Made by a program: the position numbers and the translations under genes
Shown here: piece by piece, positions 1-25,949 of the stretch
How positions within the stretch are numbered: position 1 is the stretch's first letter
Layout: every line of letters starts with the position of its first letter
DNA from: Plotosus lineatus
Taxonomy: Eukaryota; Chordata; Actinopteri; Siluriformes; Plotosidae
DNA: 64,000 nt
Assembly (NCBI GenBank): GCA_024760905.1
Contig: CM045745.1
Location: 11,997,282-12,061,281 of the forward strand
Direction: 5' to 3'
Notes under the pieces: model-generated
Databases searched by the model: none
Told to the model about the DNA's origin: nothing
The model's input: the letters and a program-made list of their open reading frames with translations, nothing else

Positions 1-2
1 CA

Positions 3-3000
3 GATATCCTAAAGGAACTTGGGTAAACCTTTAATTCATCACCATTCCAGTCATAATTTAGTGAGTGTTGATATTTAATATTCTACCAGCAAAATACTCA
101 AGCTACATTAGCCATATTGATACAGATTAGGATGGACAGACATTGGTGATGAGCATCTTTCCATACTCAGCAATGCTATTGGGACTCTGCGAAGGTTGAC
201 AGACCTCTGGTGAGTGGATATACATATCATTTAAAAATTAATAAAAGGATTTTCATCAATTTGTAACATTTTTTCATATAAACATTATTTCTCCCTGGGC
301 TCCTGAGTGGCACATCGACAAGATGTATGACTATAAACCCGGAGATCAGAAGTTCGACTCCAGGTTGATGCCACAGCCATCCATGACTGGGAGTCCAAGG
401 GAGTTGATTGGCCACACATGCACAGGAGGGAAGAATAGCATACGTCACAGTCACCAGTCAATTATAAGCATCTGTGAGCACATTCATATGAGGGGCAGAT
501 AGACCTTTCCTCTGAGTATGTTATGCCACCCCCAAATATGCATGCTCAGAGGTGGGTGGCAGCATTGCAAGCTTATGCCCCACCCTGATTGGTGGTTGTT
601 GTGTGATAGGGAAGGCAATACTTGATGGGTGAGGATTGGATATGAGTAAAATTAGGGGAGAGAATGGGGGAGGACAAAAAAAATTATACATGTATTCCTT
701 TACAGATTATACACTAGATTAGCCAGATGATAAACTGTATTTTTATTTATTGAGACTACTTTTCACTTTACTTAGGATGGAGGGGAACAGAATCACTTTT
801 GCAGGATTATCACCATTAAATGCCTACATGCCTTCTCTTGAGAGAGTTATGTAAGTTAAGCAATAATTACTAACAGAAATTCCAGCACAAACAATTATTA
901 CTGAAAACATTTTAGGTTTCAACAATACAATGATTGGAAATATTTATGTACCAGACTTCATATGTCGAATTTGTAAGCCAAAAGATACACTGGATTGCCC
1001 AAAGTGTGTTGACACCTTAACATCACACCCATAAGTGCTTGTTGAAAATCCCATTCCTGATTCATTTCTCCATTTGCTGTTTTAACAACCTCCACTCTTC
1101 TGGAAAGACTTAACTTCCAATTCTTTCCAAAGCTGTTCAGTCGGGTTAAGGTCAGGGCATGGTGCAATCCAGTTGAATTCTACATCAGCCTTGGCAAACT
1201 ATATCTTCATGGACCTCTCTTTGTTTATAGAGGCATTTTCATGCTGAAACATGTTCCTGCCTGTTACTGTCAATGAAGGGAGAAACAATGCTACAGCATT
1301 TTTATACAATTTTACACAATTGTGTACTCATAACTTTATTACCGTATTTGACGTGATAAGCGTCCAGGGCGCTTTGGAGTGGGTGGGCGCTTATTAAAAT
1401 ATTTACCAGCGGAGTGGAACAGTAAGTGCTTATTAGCATTGAGGTGGAAAACATGAATAATAACAGAACTATCAAAGAGTTTTACTGGCATTTGTATTAT
1501 TCATTTTGCGATATCAACCAAATTACTTACATGTAAGCTAAAAAAAACCCAGAAAACAGCAGAATTAAAAAAAAAAAAAAAAAAAAGACCCTTTAATTTT
1601 CCCTCCCGGTGCTGTTCTTTTTAAATATTTTCCCCCCATATGTAAAATCGAGCCAATCAACATGAATGTCAACTTTAGCACATGGCATGTTGAACCAATC
1701 AACACAAACAAGCACATGGCCAAAAACTATGAAGTTAGTGAGCAGGAGAATCGTGTGAAAAATCCTCATCATCACTTTCATATCTGGCTCATCTCAGAGC
1801 ATCCCATAGTTTTGCTGTAGTAGTTTCTAATGGTTCATCGGTTGTTGGACGTTTACCAAGAGAACACAGCAAAATATTTTCCTGTTTTTTAAAGCATGGC
1901 AAAACAATCAAATGTGTTTTTACTGATGAACATTATAGACATTCCCCAGTGGCAGGGGGTCTTGAAATACCGTGTAAACTCACTTTTACAGGCAGAGAAC
2001 GCCTCGTTTTATCGTTACAGTGACTGATCGAATAAAATCGGTAAGTTTGATCTACGATTTTGCTCCCAGTACACATGGGCGATGGAAGATCAAAAACATT
2101 TGGGGGGTGGGGGGGCTTGATGGAGAAGGGCGCTTATTACGTCAAATACGGTATATACATTTGGGCAGCTCACATATGAGCCATCACCATAAAATGAATC
2201 TTAATACACCAAAATTACTTTTTGATTTACACTAATAGAAATATAGGGGGGTGGCAAGTTGGTATAGTGGTTAGAATGTCCATTTAATCGCAAGAAGGTC
2301 ATGAGATCGGTGTCTATGTCCTGGGATTCCTGTGTGGACTTTGCATGTTCTGGCCTTGCAAGGCTTTACTCCCACAGTGTTGCACATTATGTCAGTTGGT
2401 TGCTCTAAACTGCCGCTAGGTGTGCGTGTGAATGGTTGTGTGTATGCTACCGTGCAATAGGATTACGAGCTGTTCAGGGTGTTCCCCACCTTCACTGTGT
2501 CAACTGAGACGCGCAAACCCTCGTAGGATTAACTAATTCGGCGAGCAAACAGCGAGTGAGTGGAAACAGAGAAACACACTTTCCCTTAAAAAGACTCCTT
2601 CATCTCAATTTTCCTCCGCTTAACCCGGGGTCGGGTCGTGGAGGCAGCCTAAGCAATGAGGTCCAGACATCCCTCTTCCCAGACACTTCTTCCAGCTCTT
2701 CCGGGGAGGACACCGAGGCATTCCCAGACCAGCCGAGAGACATAATCCCTCCAGCATGTTCAAGATCGACCCCAGGATCTCGTCCTGGTTGGACACACCC
2801 AAAACACACCAGGGAGGCATTTGGGAGACATTCTAACCAGATGCCCAAGCCACCGCAACTGTCTCCTCTCAATGTGGAGGAGCAGCAGTCCTACTCCAAG
2901 CTCTCCCCGTATGGCTGAACTTCTCACTCTATCTCTAAAGGAAAGCTTTTATTTATTGATTTATTTTAATTCTGCAATATTTGATGACAGTACGACAAAA

Positions 3001-4035
3001 AAAACTGTCGTCGAAATAATTTATTCATAATACTTTCTGAAAAAGGCAGTGATGGTCTAGTGGATAGGGCACAGGATCGCTGATCCTAAGGTTGGGGGTT
3101 CGAGTCCCCACAGGGTTCTCACTGCCCCCCCCCCCCCCCCCAGTGCAGCTAACTGGGTTATCAAAGGCCGGCCATGTCTCTCATTGCCTATGGTGTGAGG
3201 CATATTAAAGAACCATTGCTGACTTTTGACAAGAGTAGGCTGCAAAGCTATCAGCGTGTTTCCGCCCTGCGATGGCCTGGCGAGCTGTCCAGGGTGTACT
3301 CTGCCCTCGCCCGAAGTTGGCTGGGATGGGCGCCAGCCTCCCCGCGACCCTAATTATGATTAAGCGGTTACAGAAAATGAACTGAACTGAACTTTCTGAA
3401 AAAATTCAGTTTACTCAAAAAGTCCTTTTGGTGCATTGTGGTAATGAGTCAGATATCTTCTTCTTCTTCTTATACATGATTTTTATAGATTATATAATTT
3501 ACAGTATGAAAGCAATTACTGTATATGTACATATTAGATACAGTTTAGGATGACAGTGTGTCTGAATATAAGGATTAAGAATTCAAATACATTTTTAATT
3601 ATTATTTATTGCTGGTTTGAAAGTGTTTTATAAAATTTGACATTCCAAATGTATACCAATATGAGAGTGAAGGAATTTAAAGAATACATCGGTGTACTTT
3701 TTAGTGCCATTTGGAACAAGGTAACAGATGAGGAGGGCGAGCACCTCAACAGACTCTGTCTTGAGCCGGGCTTCAGCGTCTCTTTCACAGAAGGTACTAT
3801 GTGGACACATTGGGGCAGCTGGGTTCTTCAGAGATGTGAGCTGAGCAGCAATGAGAAACTGGTGACAATTCTGTACAAAGTGTGTGACATGTCTATCTTC
3901 AAGCTAAAAAGCCAGTGGGCCAAGACTTTCCATATAAGCCTGACAAATCTTATAAGGGCGCGGATTGAGCAGTGCTTGGAGGATGATGTGCGAAGGAAAC
4001 TGGAGAAGTTTGAGGCAATTCTAGCTGCACAGTGA
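3..4035 (+). CDS. 3' end of a leucine-rich-repeat (NLR-type) protein gene, partial
   Basis: Four exon pieces join in phase: 3-22 (cut by the window start), 126-209, 776-850 and 3666-4035 (stop 4033-4035). Seen: the joined product reads LKELGLGWTDIGDEHL, then LRRLTDLWMEGNRIT, then AGLSPLNAYMPSLERV, which are leucine-rich repeats. The second exon is exactly 84 nt, one 28-residue repeat, the typical exon unit of NLR-family LRR domains. The last exon adds about 123 residues without LRRs, rich in Trp, Cys, Arg and Glu, ending in EAILAAQ; I do not recognise this domain. Acceptors at 126 and 776 are good; the one at 3666 has a weak pyrimidine tract and was chosen because it alone preserves the frame. 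A polyadenylation signal AATAAA is at 4291-4296. An NLR receptor is the best guess; another LRR protein is possible. Confidence 0.55.
23..125 (+). other. Short intron in the LRR gene
   Basis: The donor is GT at 23-24 and the acceptor CAG ends at 125. Splicing here turns CTT GG plus A TTA into an uninterrupted LRR reading frame. Using the nearby AG at 130 instead gives stop codons. Confidence 0.5.
295..660 (+). repeat. tRNA-headed SINE, third family (GGCTCCTGAGTGGC head)
   Basis: The 5' part has a tRNA-like A box (GAGTGGCACATCG) and a B-box-like GAAGTTCGACTCC. The body reads GATGCCACAGCC...TGACTGGGAGTCC. Divergent copies occur at 43725-44095 (+) and 62430-62800 (-). Confidence 0.5.
1342..2151. 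mobile_element. Non-autonomous DNA transposon with CCGTATTTGACG inverted ends
   Basis: The left end is CCGTATTTGACGTGATAAGCG and the right end is its reverse complement, ending CGTCAAATACGG. The element is flanked by TA on both sides, as expected for Tc1/mariner/pogo insertions. It is about 810 bp and has no transposase frame that I can recognise. Confidence 0.75.
2255..2530 (+). repeat. Old tRNA-derived SINE with L2-type tail
   Basis: The head TTGGTATAGTGGTTAGAATG resembles a tRNA A box. It is followed by the fish SINE core (GTGTGGACTTTGCATGTTCT, then GGTGTGCGTGTGAATGG) and an L2-like tail (GAGCTGTTCAGGGTG). It is heavily mutated. Related copies or fragments lie at 4937-5205, 7500-7640 (-), 28479-28528, 40125-40375, 43045-43160 (-), 46385-46640 (-), 47948-48150 and 54895-55195. 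Confidence 0.55.
2590..2945 (-). mobile_element. 3'-end fragment of a non-LTR retrotransposon (CR1/L2/Rex group)
   Basis: This stretch reads through codons of the last part of a LINE reverse-transcriptase ORF in reverse orientation. It shares long stretches with 24125-24330 (-) and 26857-27037 (+). The shared core in the sense direction is GGAAGAAGTGTCTGGGAAGA. It is 5' truncated, as usual for LINE insertions. The clade is not certain. Confidence 0.5.
3045..3390 (+). repeat. tRNA-headed SINE, L2-type tail (type A)
   Basis: The head GGCAGTGATGGTCTAGTGGA has an A box and GGTTCGAGTCCCC is the B box. The body ends in an L2-like tail (GCGGTTACAGAAAATGAACT). It is flanked by a perfect 13-bp target duplication ACTTTCTGAAAAA at 3032-3044 and 3391-3403, so this is a discrete insertion rather than a tRNA gene. 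Confidence 0.88.
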
Positions 4036-4048
4036 AATTTTATATATA

Positions 4049-4089
<41 letters not shown>
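4049..4089. repeat. (GT)n microsatellite
   Basis: A nearly pure TG dinucleotide tract just after the stop codon of the LRR gene, inside its 3' UTR. Confidence 0.9.
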
Positions 4090-4090
<1 letters not shown>

Positions 4091-4574
4091 TTTTATACCA
4101 GTTCATATTACTTGTTGATTGTTGATATGTACTGTATTTGTAATATTTATTATGATTCTATTTTAAATGTATAAAACTAAACTATACAACTTTTCAGCAA
4201 CATATCTTCTGACTTCATAATATTGTTATGTATCTTTGCTATCACTAATTAGTGTTGAGAACTGTTCTGTTTCACATTTTGGCTAATAATAATAAAGGAC
4301 TACATCAGTGGTGTCGTAGTGGAAATAATTTTTTCTTAATCTGTTGTCCTGCTTATTTATCTTTTGGACAAATTTTGCTCTCAAAATAAGTGAGTTCATC
4401 AAGCTGGTATATGACAGCAGTGCACTGTCAAATTTTTATTTATTTATTTATTTTCCAGTAGACTTGAGTTTTAACAAGATCATTAAAACTGGACAATGAA
4501 AGTATCAGCCTGAATCCAACAAAGCAGTGTTAATACTTTTATAAATTGCTATGAATACAGGCAGAACATAACAG

Positions 4575-4920
4575 GGCAGTGGTGGTCTAGTGCTATAGGG
4601 CGCTGGATCGCTGATCCAAAGGTTGGGGGTTCGATTCCCACTCTCCACAGGGTTGTCACTGTCCTCCCCAGTGCAGCTGACTGGGTTATCAAAGGCCGGC
4701 CATGTCTCTCACTGTCTATGGTGTGAGGTTCATGTAAAAGAACCATTGCTGACTTTCGACAAGAGTAGGCTGCAAAGCCGTCGGCGTGTTTCCGCCCTGT
4801 GATGGCCTGGCGAGCTGTCCAGGGTGTACTCTGCCCTCGCCCGAAGTTGGCTGGGATGGGCGCCAGCCTCCCTGCGACCCTAATTAGGATGAAGCGGTTA
4901 CAGAAAATGAACTGAACTGA
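4575..4920 (+). repeat. tRNA-headed SINE, type A
   Basis: Full-length copy with the same head, body and L2-like tail as 3045-3390. A 13-bp target duplication ACAGGCAGAACAT is found at 4557-4569 and 4921-4933. Confidence 0.88.
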
Positions 4921-5757
4921 ACAGGCAGAACATGGCACATGAAGTTAGCACATCCACCTCACAGCAAGATGGTAAATGGACTTCAAGTTCAGTATTTGGT
5001 CATTTATGTGTGGAGTTTGCATGCTATCCCAGTGTTTATGTGGGTTTCCTCAATGTACTCTGGTTTCCTTCCAGAATTTAAAGACATGTGACTAATGGGA
5101 TGTTCTCAGTTGGCCCTATGTGTGTGTGTGTGTGTGTGTGTTTGGTCCTGCAATGGTCTGGCGAGCTTTTTAGGGCATACCTTGCCTTCGCAAAGTGTTA
5201 GTTGTGATAGAATAGGTATGTACTGAGATATTCACTGTTTTCTGTATGGAAAGCAGAGCAGAACAATGGAAAGTTCTCAAATATCCCCAAACCTTCTGTT
5301 CCTCTTTGCATTTACACATTGCCACCCTGCTGAAAAATCCAGCTTGACCTGAGCAGCTCGCTGCGATCCAACACACTGATAAAGGCTGTTATGGAAAGAT
5401 GTTCTGAATACAAATGCAACATTATAAATAAAAATTAATTCTGAGTAAACTTAACAATAGTTCAGTGGGGAGGGAAAACATTTGTTGCTCCTGAAAAATT
5501 CAACTCCTGGCTTCTAAAACTCATCTGATGGGTTTATCAAGTTTTCCAGCTTACTGGCTACGGGAATAAACTGAAAAACAAATTTTTATCTACAACACTG
5601 CATTAATGGCAGCAATTAAAAATTATTTTGATGAACCAACATTTCGCTGTGTTTGGATTTGCTGGTGGCTGTTCAGACTAAGCTGGATCTTTCACCAGGG
5701 AAATCGAAACCACAGCCATATTATGTACTTACTTGATATACTAGTAAGTGGACTGCT

Positions 5758-6112
5758 GGGGGCAGTGGTGGCCTAGTGGTATAGGTGCTGGATCACTCAT
5801 TCTAATGTTGGGGTTTCAAGCCCCATTCACCACAGGTTGTCACTGTCGCCCCCCCCCAGTGCAGCTAACTGGGTTATCAAAGGCCGGCCATGTCTCTCAC
5901 TGTCTATGGTGAGAGGTTTATGTAAAAGAACCATTGCTGACTTTCGACAAGAGTAGCTGCATCGCCATCAGCGTGTTTCCGCCCTGCGATGGTCTGGCAA
6001 GCTGTCCAGTGTGTACTCTGCCCTCGCCCGGAGTCAGGTTGGGGTGGGTACCAGCCTCCCCGTGACCTTAATTAGGATTACACAGTTACAGAAAATGAAC
6101 TGAACTGGACTA
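5758..6112 (+). repeat. tRNA-headed SINE, type A
   Basis: Full-length copy beginning GGGGGCAGTGGTGGCCTAG and ending GAAAATGAACTGAACTG, with more substitutions than the neighbouring copies. Confidence 0.85.
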
Positions 6113-6452
6113 CTTTCAGATGAGATATTGTAGACACACAATACGGGACAATCTAACTCAAAACTGGTCCATAGCTATGTGCTGGTATTAAGTAAGAGAA
6201 ACAAAAGTGAACGATAGATGCATGGGTGCAAGTTAAAAATTTTGAAACACGTGAAAATGCAAGACGTAGTTGAGTGTGCGGGGGAAATATAATCTACAAA
6301 TTCACATGAAATATTTGTAACATTTCATCTATGCATGCTCAGTGAAGACATTTTATAATTAAAAGTCAAAATATGTCAAACAAATTTCAACTGAAATGAT
6401 CACTTTCTTTGCGGCAACACTTTTTTACAAATGTATATACACTGTACTAGTC

Positions 6453-7050
6453 CTTCTCAAAAAATTAGCATATTGTGATGAAGTTGATTATTTTCTGTAA
6501 TGTACTGATAAACATTAGACTTTCATATATTTTAGAGTCATTACACACAACTGAAGTAGTTCAAGCCTTTTGTTTTAATATTGATAATTTTGGCAAAAAA
6601 AAGTAAAGAAAAACCAAAAATCCCTATCTCAAAAAATTAGCATATTTCATCCGACCAATAAAAAAAAGAAAAAAAAAGTGTTTTTCAGACAAAAAAAAGT
6701 CAATCTTCAAATAATTATGCTCAGTTATGCACTCAATACTTGGTCGGGAATCCTTTTGCAGAAATGACTGCTTCAATGCTGCTGAGGTGTTACGGAGGCC
6801 CAGGATGCTTCGATAGCGGCCTTAAGCTCATCCACAGTGTTGGGTCTGGTGTCTCTCAACTTTCTCGTCACAATATCCCACAGATTCTCTATGGGCTTCA
6901 GGTCAGGAGACTTGGCAGGCCAATTGAGCACAGTAATACCATGGTCAGTAAACCATTTAGCAGTGATTTTGGCACTGTGAGCAGGTGCCAGGTCGTGCTG
7001 AAAAATGAAAATATTCATCTCCATAAAGCTTTTCAGCAGATGGAAGCATG
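6453..7050 (-). mobile_element. Tc1-like transposon remnant with transposase DDE segment
   Basis: The + strand left end TCTCAAAAAATTAGCATATT is a terminal repeat seen in fish Tc1-type elements. The minus strand encodes HDLAPAHSAK, then WPAKSPDLKPIENLW, then DTRPNTVDELKAAI, which is the C-terminal part of a Tc1 DDE transposase. The 5' part of the gene is missing, and a reversed SINE fragment abuts the break at 7052. Confidence 0.75.
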
Positions 7051-7051
7051 A

Positions 7052-7222
7052 AGTTCTTTTACATGCCTCACACCAGAGACAGTGAGAGACATGGCCGGCC
7101 TTTGATAACCCAGTTAGCTGCACTGGGGGGGGACAGTGATAACCTTGTGGAGAGTGGGACTCGAACCCCCAACCTTTGGATCAGCGATCCGGCGCCTTAT
7201 ACCACTAGACCACCACTGCCCC
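7052..7222 (-). repeat. Truncated tRNA-headed SINE inside the Tc1-like remnant
   Basis: Only the tRNA head and body are present, in reverse orientation (GGACTCGAACCCCCAACC is the inverted B box). The 3' tail is lost, so type A or B cannot be assigned. Confidence 0.8.
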
Positions 7223-7756
7223 ACTTAGCATATGTATTGATTTATAAAACTTGTGAATTGTTTCCAAAGGAATTTGAAGCCATTCTTCAGTTAGAATACC
7301 CTCCACCTCTTTTAGAGACGATGGCGGACTTGTGCTTTTCTGAGGACGTTTTTCCCCTCTCTTTCAGAGGCAGTAATTACTTTTGAGACAAGAAAATTTT
7401 CAACAGATCGATACGAATTAGAAAAATAGTTAATTCAGTCTTGGGAAAACCAAAATTTCAAACTTGCACCCCTGTAGATGCATAACAGTAATGCTAATTA
7501 ATTTGCCAAACAGCTTAATCTACTTTGGGTCATGGGGAGGCTAAAGCATATCTCAGCCGACTCTTGGGCAAAAGCAGGGTATACCTTGAACAGTTTATTT
7601 GTCCATTGCAGGGCCACCACACACCCATACCCAACGATTATAACTCACATAAAGGAACAAGAAACTCCTTAAAATATTAATTTTGTTCCTCTTTTCATGA
7701 TCCTCTGGTCATTTAATTTTTTGTCTACACAACAACAGCGAATTTAAATATATAGC

Positions 7757-8055
7757 TGATAGGGCGCAGGATTGCTGATCCTCAGGTTGGGGGTTCGAGT
7801 CCCCACAAGGTTGTCACTGTCCCCCCAGTGCAGCTAACTGGGTTATCAAAGGCGGGCCATGTCTCTCACTGTCTCTGGTGAGAGGCATGTAAAAGAACCA
7901 TTGCTGACTTTCATAAAGAGTAGCTGCAAAGTCGTCAGCGTGTTTCTGTCCCTTGCTAAAAGGGTTGTGACAGGTAGGGCATCCGACGTAAAAACCTCTG
8001 CCAAATCAAATGTGCGAATCAAAAGGCCGAAAAGAAAAAGAAGAAGAAGAAGCTG
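7757..8055 (+). repeat. tRNA-headed SINE with RTE-type tail (type B), 5' truncated
   Basis: The body is shared with type A up to GTCGTCAGCGTGTTTCTGTC. It then changes to GGTTGTGACAGGTAGGGCAT and ends in (AAG)n after GGCCGAAAAGAAAAAG. The tail matches the RTE LINE of this window. Confidence 0.82.
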
Positions 8056-8300
8056 TAATTTCATGACCTTTAAATTCAGCACAAATTATATATAGATTAT
8101 CTTTACTTTAAAAAAAATTACGTTAGAAATATGGGATGGTTTTTATCACATTAATGTCAATGAATTATATTTTTTTCATTTTTCACTTTCACTGTAGTCA
8201 TACATACCCTTGCCTTTTATATATTGTAAAAGGATAAAATTGGACAGGAATAATATTTTAGGATATTTAGACTCTCGGGAACAGGAAAAAGCCGAAAAGA

Positions 8301-8402
<102 letters not shown>

Positions 8403-8529
8403 ATTATATAAATTATATTCTAAAATTATATTATATATCATATTATATATTTAATATATACATACATATACATATATACATATATATATTAGAACTAGAG
8501 TACTGTCTTATAATTTTCTTCAATGGCGC

Positions 8530-9047
8530 TCTATTCCCGCCCACTTCTTTCTTGCTTGGAGTTTATGTTGCGCGCCTCTTTTTACGTCATCGACATGCGC
8601 CGTGTTTGTGTTGAACTTTCCTCTTCGCATTCAAACCGTTGACTTCTTTGGTGCGTTTAAACTGTGTTTTACGCAATTAATGACTTCACTCACAAACACA
8701 AGCGAAATATTTCGTCTCTAAAAGTACTGGAACTGGTTGTTAGGTTTTATATTTTTTATCAGGATCCCACACGTAACAGAAACGTTGCTTGATCCGAGTT
8801 GTACTTTTTAAGCTAACTTGGTCCTTTTGTGTAAAAAATGTCTGTTGCATTTTAACGGTTTTCTCTTTGAAAAGGAGGTAAGCTGTCTATAGTCTGCTTT
8901 TTTGTTTGTTTGTTTGTTTGTTTGTTTTACAAGCGGGTTGATGGTGTAGCTGAGCAGGGGAATGGACGCACAATAATAACGTGTGAGTGTGTGTGTGTGT
9001 GTGTGTCCATCCATCCATCATCCATCCATCTATCCCAAGTTGTGGGT
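8530..9047 (+). promoter_or_regulatory. Likely larp7 promoter and 5' UTR
   Basis: A GC box-like CCCGCCC lies at 8536-8542 with no TATA box nearby. A good donor-like AGGAGGTAAGC at 8874-8884 raises the possibility of a non-coding first exon spliced to an acceptor just before 9048. This is inferred from position; no transcript data are available. Confidence 0.35.
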
Positions 9048-23238
<14,191 letters not shown>

Positions 23239-23520
23239 CAACCATTTCTTGATGAACATGTAGCCTGTTGTCAACACAAAGTTCACGGGGTATTTTTGTT
23301 TTCTTTTTTTGCACTGATAATTGGTTTTATATCATTGAATGTTTTAAAGGTGATATAGTAAACCTGTACTGGAGTGCCCACAGCTGTTCTGTGTGACTTT
23401 TATTCTGACATTTAATGTAAAATATTTCGGTGTGAATTGATTCATAAATGAATGTGTTTCCATGACTGGTCATTTTAAATGTAAAGCAATCAGTCATCTT
23501 TAAATAAATTGTTTTCCAGG
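23239..23520 (+). other. larp7 3' UTR
   Basis: AT-rich sequence from the stop codon to just past AATAAA at 23503-23508. No repeat interrupts it. Confidence 0.65.
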
Positions 23521-24488
23521 ACCTTCCAGTAATTCATCATTAGCAACTCATAATAGCTATGATTTTGTCATTCCAAATCTATTTGAGGGGTGTTTCATGT
23601 CATGATGCCACTTGGAGGTGCTACAACAGGGACCACGGTTCTCCCTGCCCTTGTCCCAACATCCTGCCTTTGTGTCACATGACCTACACACAGGAGAACA
23701 TTAAGCAAGGCTCTACAGGGGGCCGGTGTCAATCTCTTTGCCAGTGTCACATGACCTACAATGTGATATCACATACACTGTGATATCATCATCTACTGAT
23801 TGAATTACACTATACTGTACAGTACAAGCCCTTGTACAGCCCAATGGCAGACATGTAGGCACACCCTGATTTGGTGAAATCCTTACTTTGGTTCCCCAAA
23901 AACAAGGACAAGACTTTTTGCTCTTTTTTACTCGGTTGCAGAGCTAAAAATTCTGATCAATGAGTCCGGATAGGATAGAGTACAGTAGAGTTTTTCCAAT
24001 GTTTCTTCTGATTTTTCTGGGAAAACATCAGTGCAATAATTCAACACATCATATACATCGATCATATACAAAGTCTGATGCCGGACTGGAAATTTTTCCA
24101 TAATGTCAACACTTGAACATTCTGTTATCATCTTTCCACTTGATCCGGGTTTGAGTTGTGGGGGCTGTAGCCTAAGCAGTGAGGTCCAGACATCCCTCTT
24201 CCCAGACACGTCCTCCAGCTTTTCCAGAAAGGACATTAAGGCATTACCAGACAAGCCAAGAGACACAGTTTCTTCAACGTTCTCTGGGTCAACCCTGGGG
24301 TCTATTCCTGGTTGGACCAAGACAAACATGTCAATCATGCATTTTAAAAAAATAATAATTTAAAAATCCCATTAAAATAATTTGTAAGTCTCTCTGTCCT
24401 ATTATGTTAATTTACATTTAGCCAGAGAAAGGATAGAAATGCAACCTCTGAGCACCATTGCTGCAATAGTTCTGTTTGAAATACTGTA
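23521..24488. other. Intergenic stretch with one LINE fragment
   Basis: Beyond a LINE 3' piece at 24125-24330 (-), which shares its sequence with 2590-2945, I see only a short direct repeat of GTCACATGACCTACA (23677 and 23745) and no gene. Confidence 0.5.
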
Positions 24489-24897
24489 CAAGGATCCCTC
24501 GCTACTTCACGCTTCAATTCATGTGGCTTCAGTGAACCATGTTTTTTTTTTTTTTTTTTTTTAATACTCATCGAATTAAGAAATTAAGGAAGAATAGGGG
24601 AAAAGTTAAGGAAAATGTCACAAAAATAAGGCCAAAAAAACCCCCTAAACAAAAAAACAACCCAAAACCTCCCATCAAAACGAGTTACATTTTTGTGAGG
24701 TGGACATCTGAGTGTGTGCGTCATTATAAGCATGTATAGCATTGAATATGCATTTATTGATATTATATACACATACATGTACGCACACGTCAGTCGGGGG
24801 GGGGGGGGGTGTTGGGGGGGGTGATCCTACTTCGTGGAATTCGGTGGTTGCGGGGAGATCTCAGTCCCAATTCACCGCGGAAAGTGAGGGATCCCTG
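24489..24897. mobile_element. Short Tigger-like MITE (family C)
   Basis: Ends CAAGGATCCCTCGCTACTTC and AAAGTGAGGGATCCCTG are flanked by TA. This is an uninterrupted copy of about 410 bp and shows the native length of this family. Confidence 0.8.
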
Positions 24898-24939
24898 TAG
24901 TTCTAATTTCTAAAGATTTGTGGAACTGCAAGGCTGCAA

Positions 24940-25090
24940 ACTGCAAGGCAAGTAGGATGCTGAGGTTGGAACTACCAGGCAGAAGGCCTAGAGAAAGACC
25001 AAAGAGAAGATTTATGGATGTGGTGAAGGAGGACATGAAGGTAGTTGGAGTGTAAGAGAAGAAGTACATGCAAAGACTGTACATTAAATT
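24940..25090 (+). mobile_element. RTE LINE fragment
   Basis: Matches the extreme C-terminal coding part of the RTE elements elsewhere in this window (GGATGCTGAGGTTGGAACTA). It is truncated at both sides. Confidence 0.65.
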
Positions 25091-25268
25091 AAATGTACGT
25101 GCAAAGGACTGGTAATCTAATTCCGCTTCTGTCACTTTAGCTACATTTAGCTTTTAAAACTTCTGGGGTTTGATAGTCACCTAATTTCTCAAAAAAGTGT
25201 ATTACACGTTTAAGATTATCAAAATGTTTTGAGAGAAATCAGGATTTTCTTAATCCGGCCTAATGTAA

Positions 25269-25615
25269 GGGGCAGTGGTGGTCTAGTGGTATAAGGTGCC
25301 GGATCGCTGATCCAAAAGGTTGGGGGTTCGAGTCCCACTCTCCACAAGGTTGTCACTGTCTCCCCCCCCCAGTGCAGCTAACTGGGTTATCAAAGGCCGG
25401 CCATGTCTCTCACGGTCTATGGTGTGAGGCATGTAAAAGAACCATTGCTGACTTTTGACAAGAGTAGGCTGAAAAGCCATCAGTGTGTTTCCGCCCTGCG
25501 ATGGCCTGGTGAGCTGTCCAGGGTGTCCTCTGCCCTCGCCCTGAGTTGGCTGGGATGGGCACCAGCCTCCCCGCGACCCTAATTAGGATGAAGCGGTTAC
25601 AGAAAATGAACTGGA
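25269..25615 (+). repeat. tRNA-headed SINE, type A
   Basis: Complete copy. Target duplication CGGCCTAATGTAA upstream and CGGCTTAATGTAA downstream. Confidence 0.87.
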
Positions 25616-25949
25616 TGAACGGCTTAATGTAAAGTTGGTTTATGAGCCACTTCCAAAATGGAACCTCCGAGTTCTACATTTACAATCTCACGAACTACAG
25701 CCCTGGAACTGAACCAGACATGTACTCCCCAGGACCATCAGTCAATATCTCCACCTCACCAGACTCACAGACCACACTAAGGTCATCAGGTGCGAAATAC
25801 TGTTATGTTGTGCATGGGGAGGCATCAGTCATCAACAAGCAACTTCCTGTAGAAACTGGAACAATGTATTGTACAAAAAGTACTAGTGTGCTACTTGAGT
25901 GAATCAGGAACCAGAAATAGGTAGAGTGTTAAACAGCTGAATTGGGAGT

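Noticed and set aside
2556..2918. A 120-codon proline/serine-rich protein
   Set aside because: It is the antisense reading of a LINE 3' end found twice more in the window.
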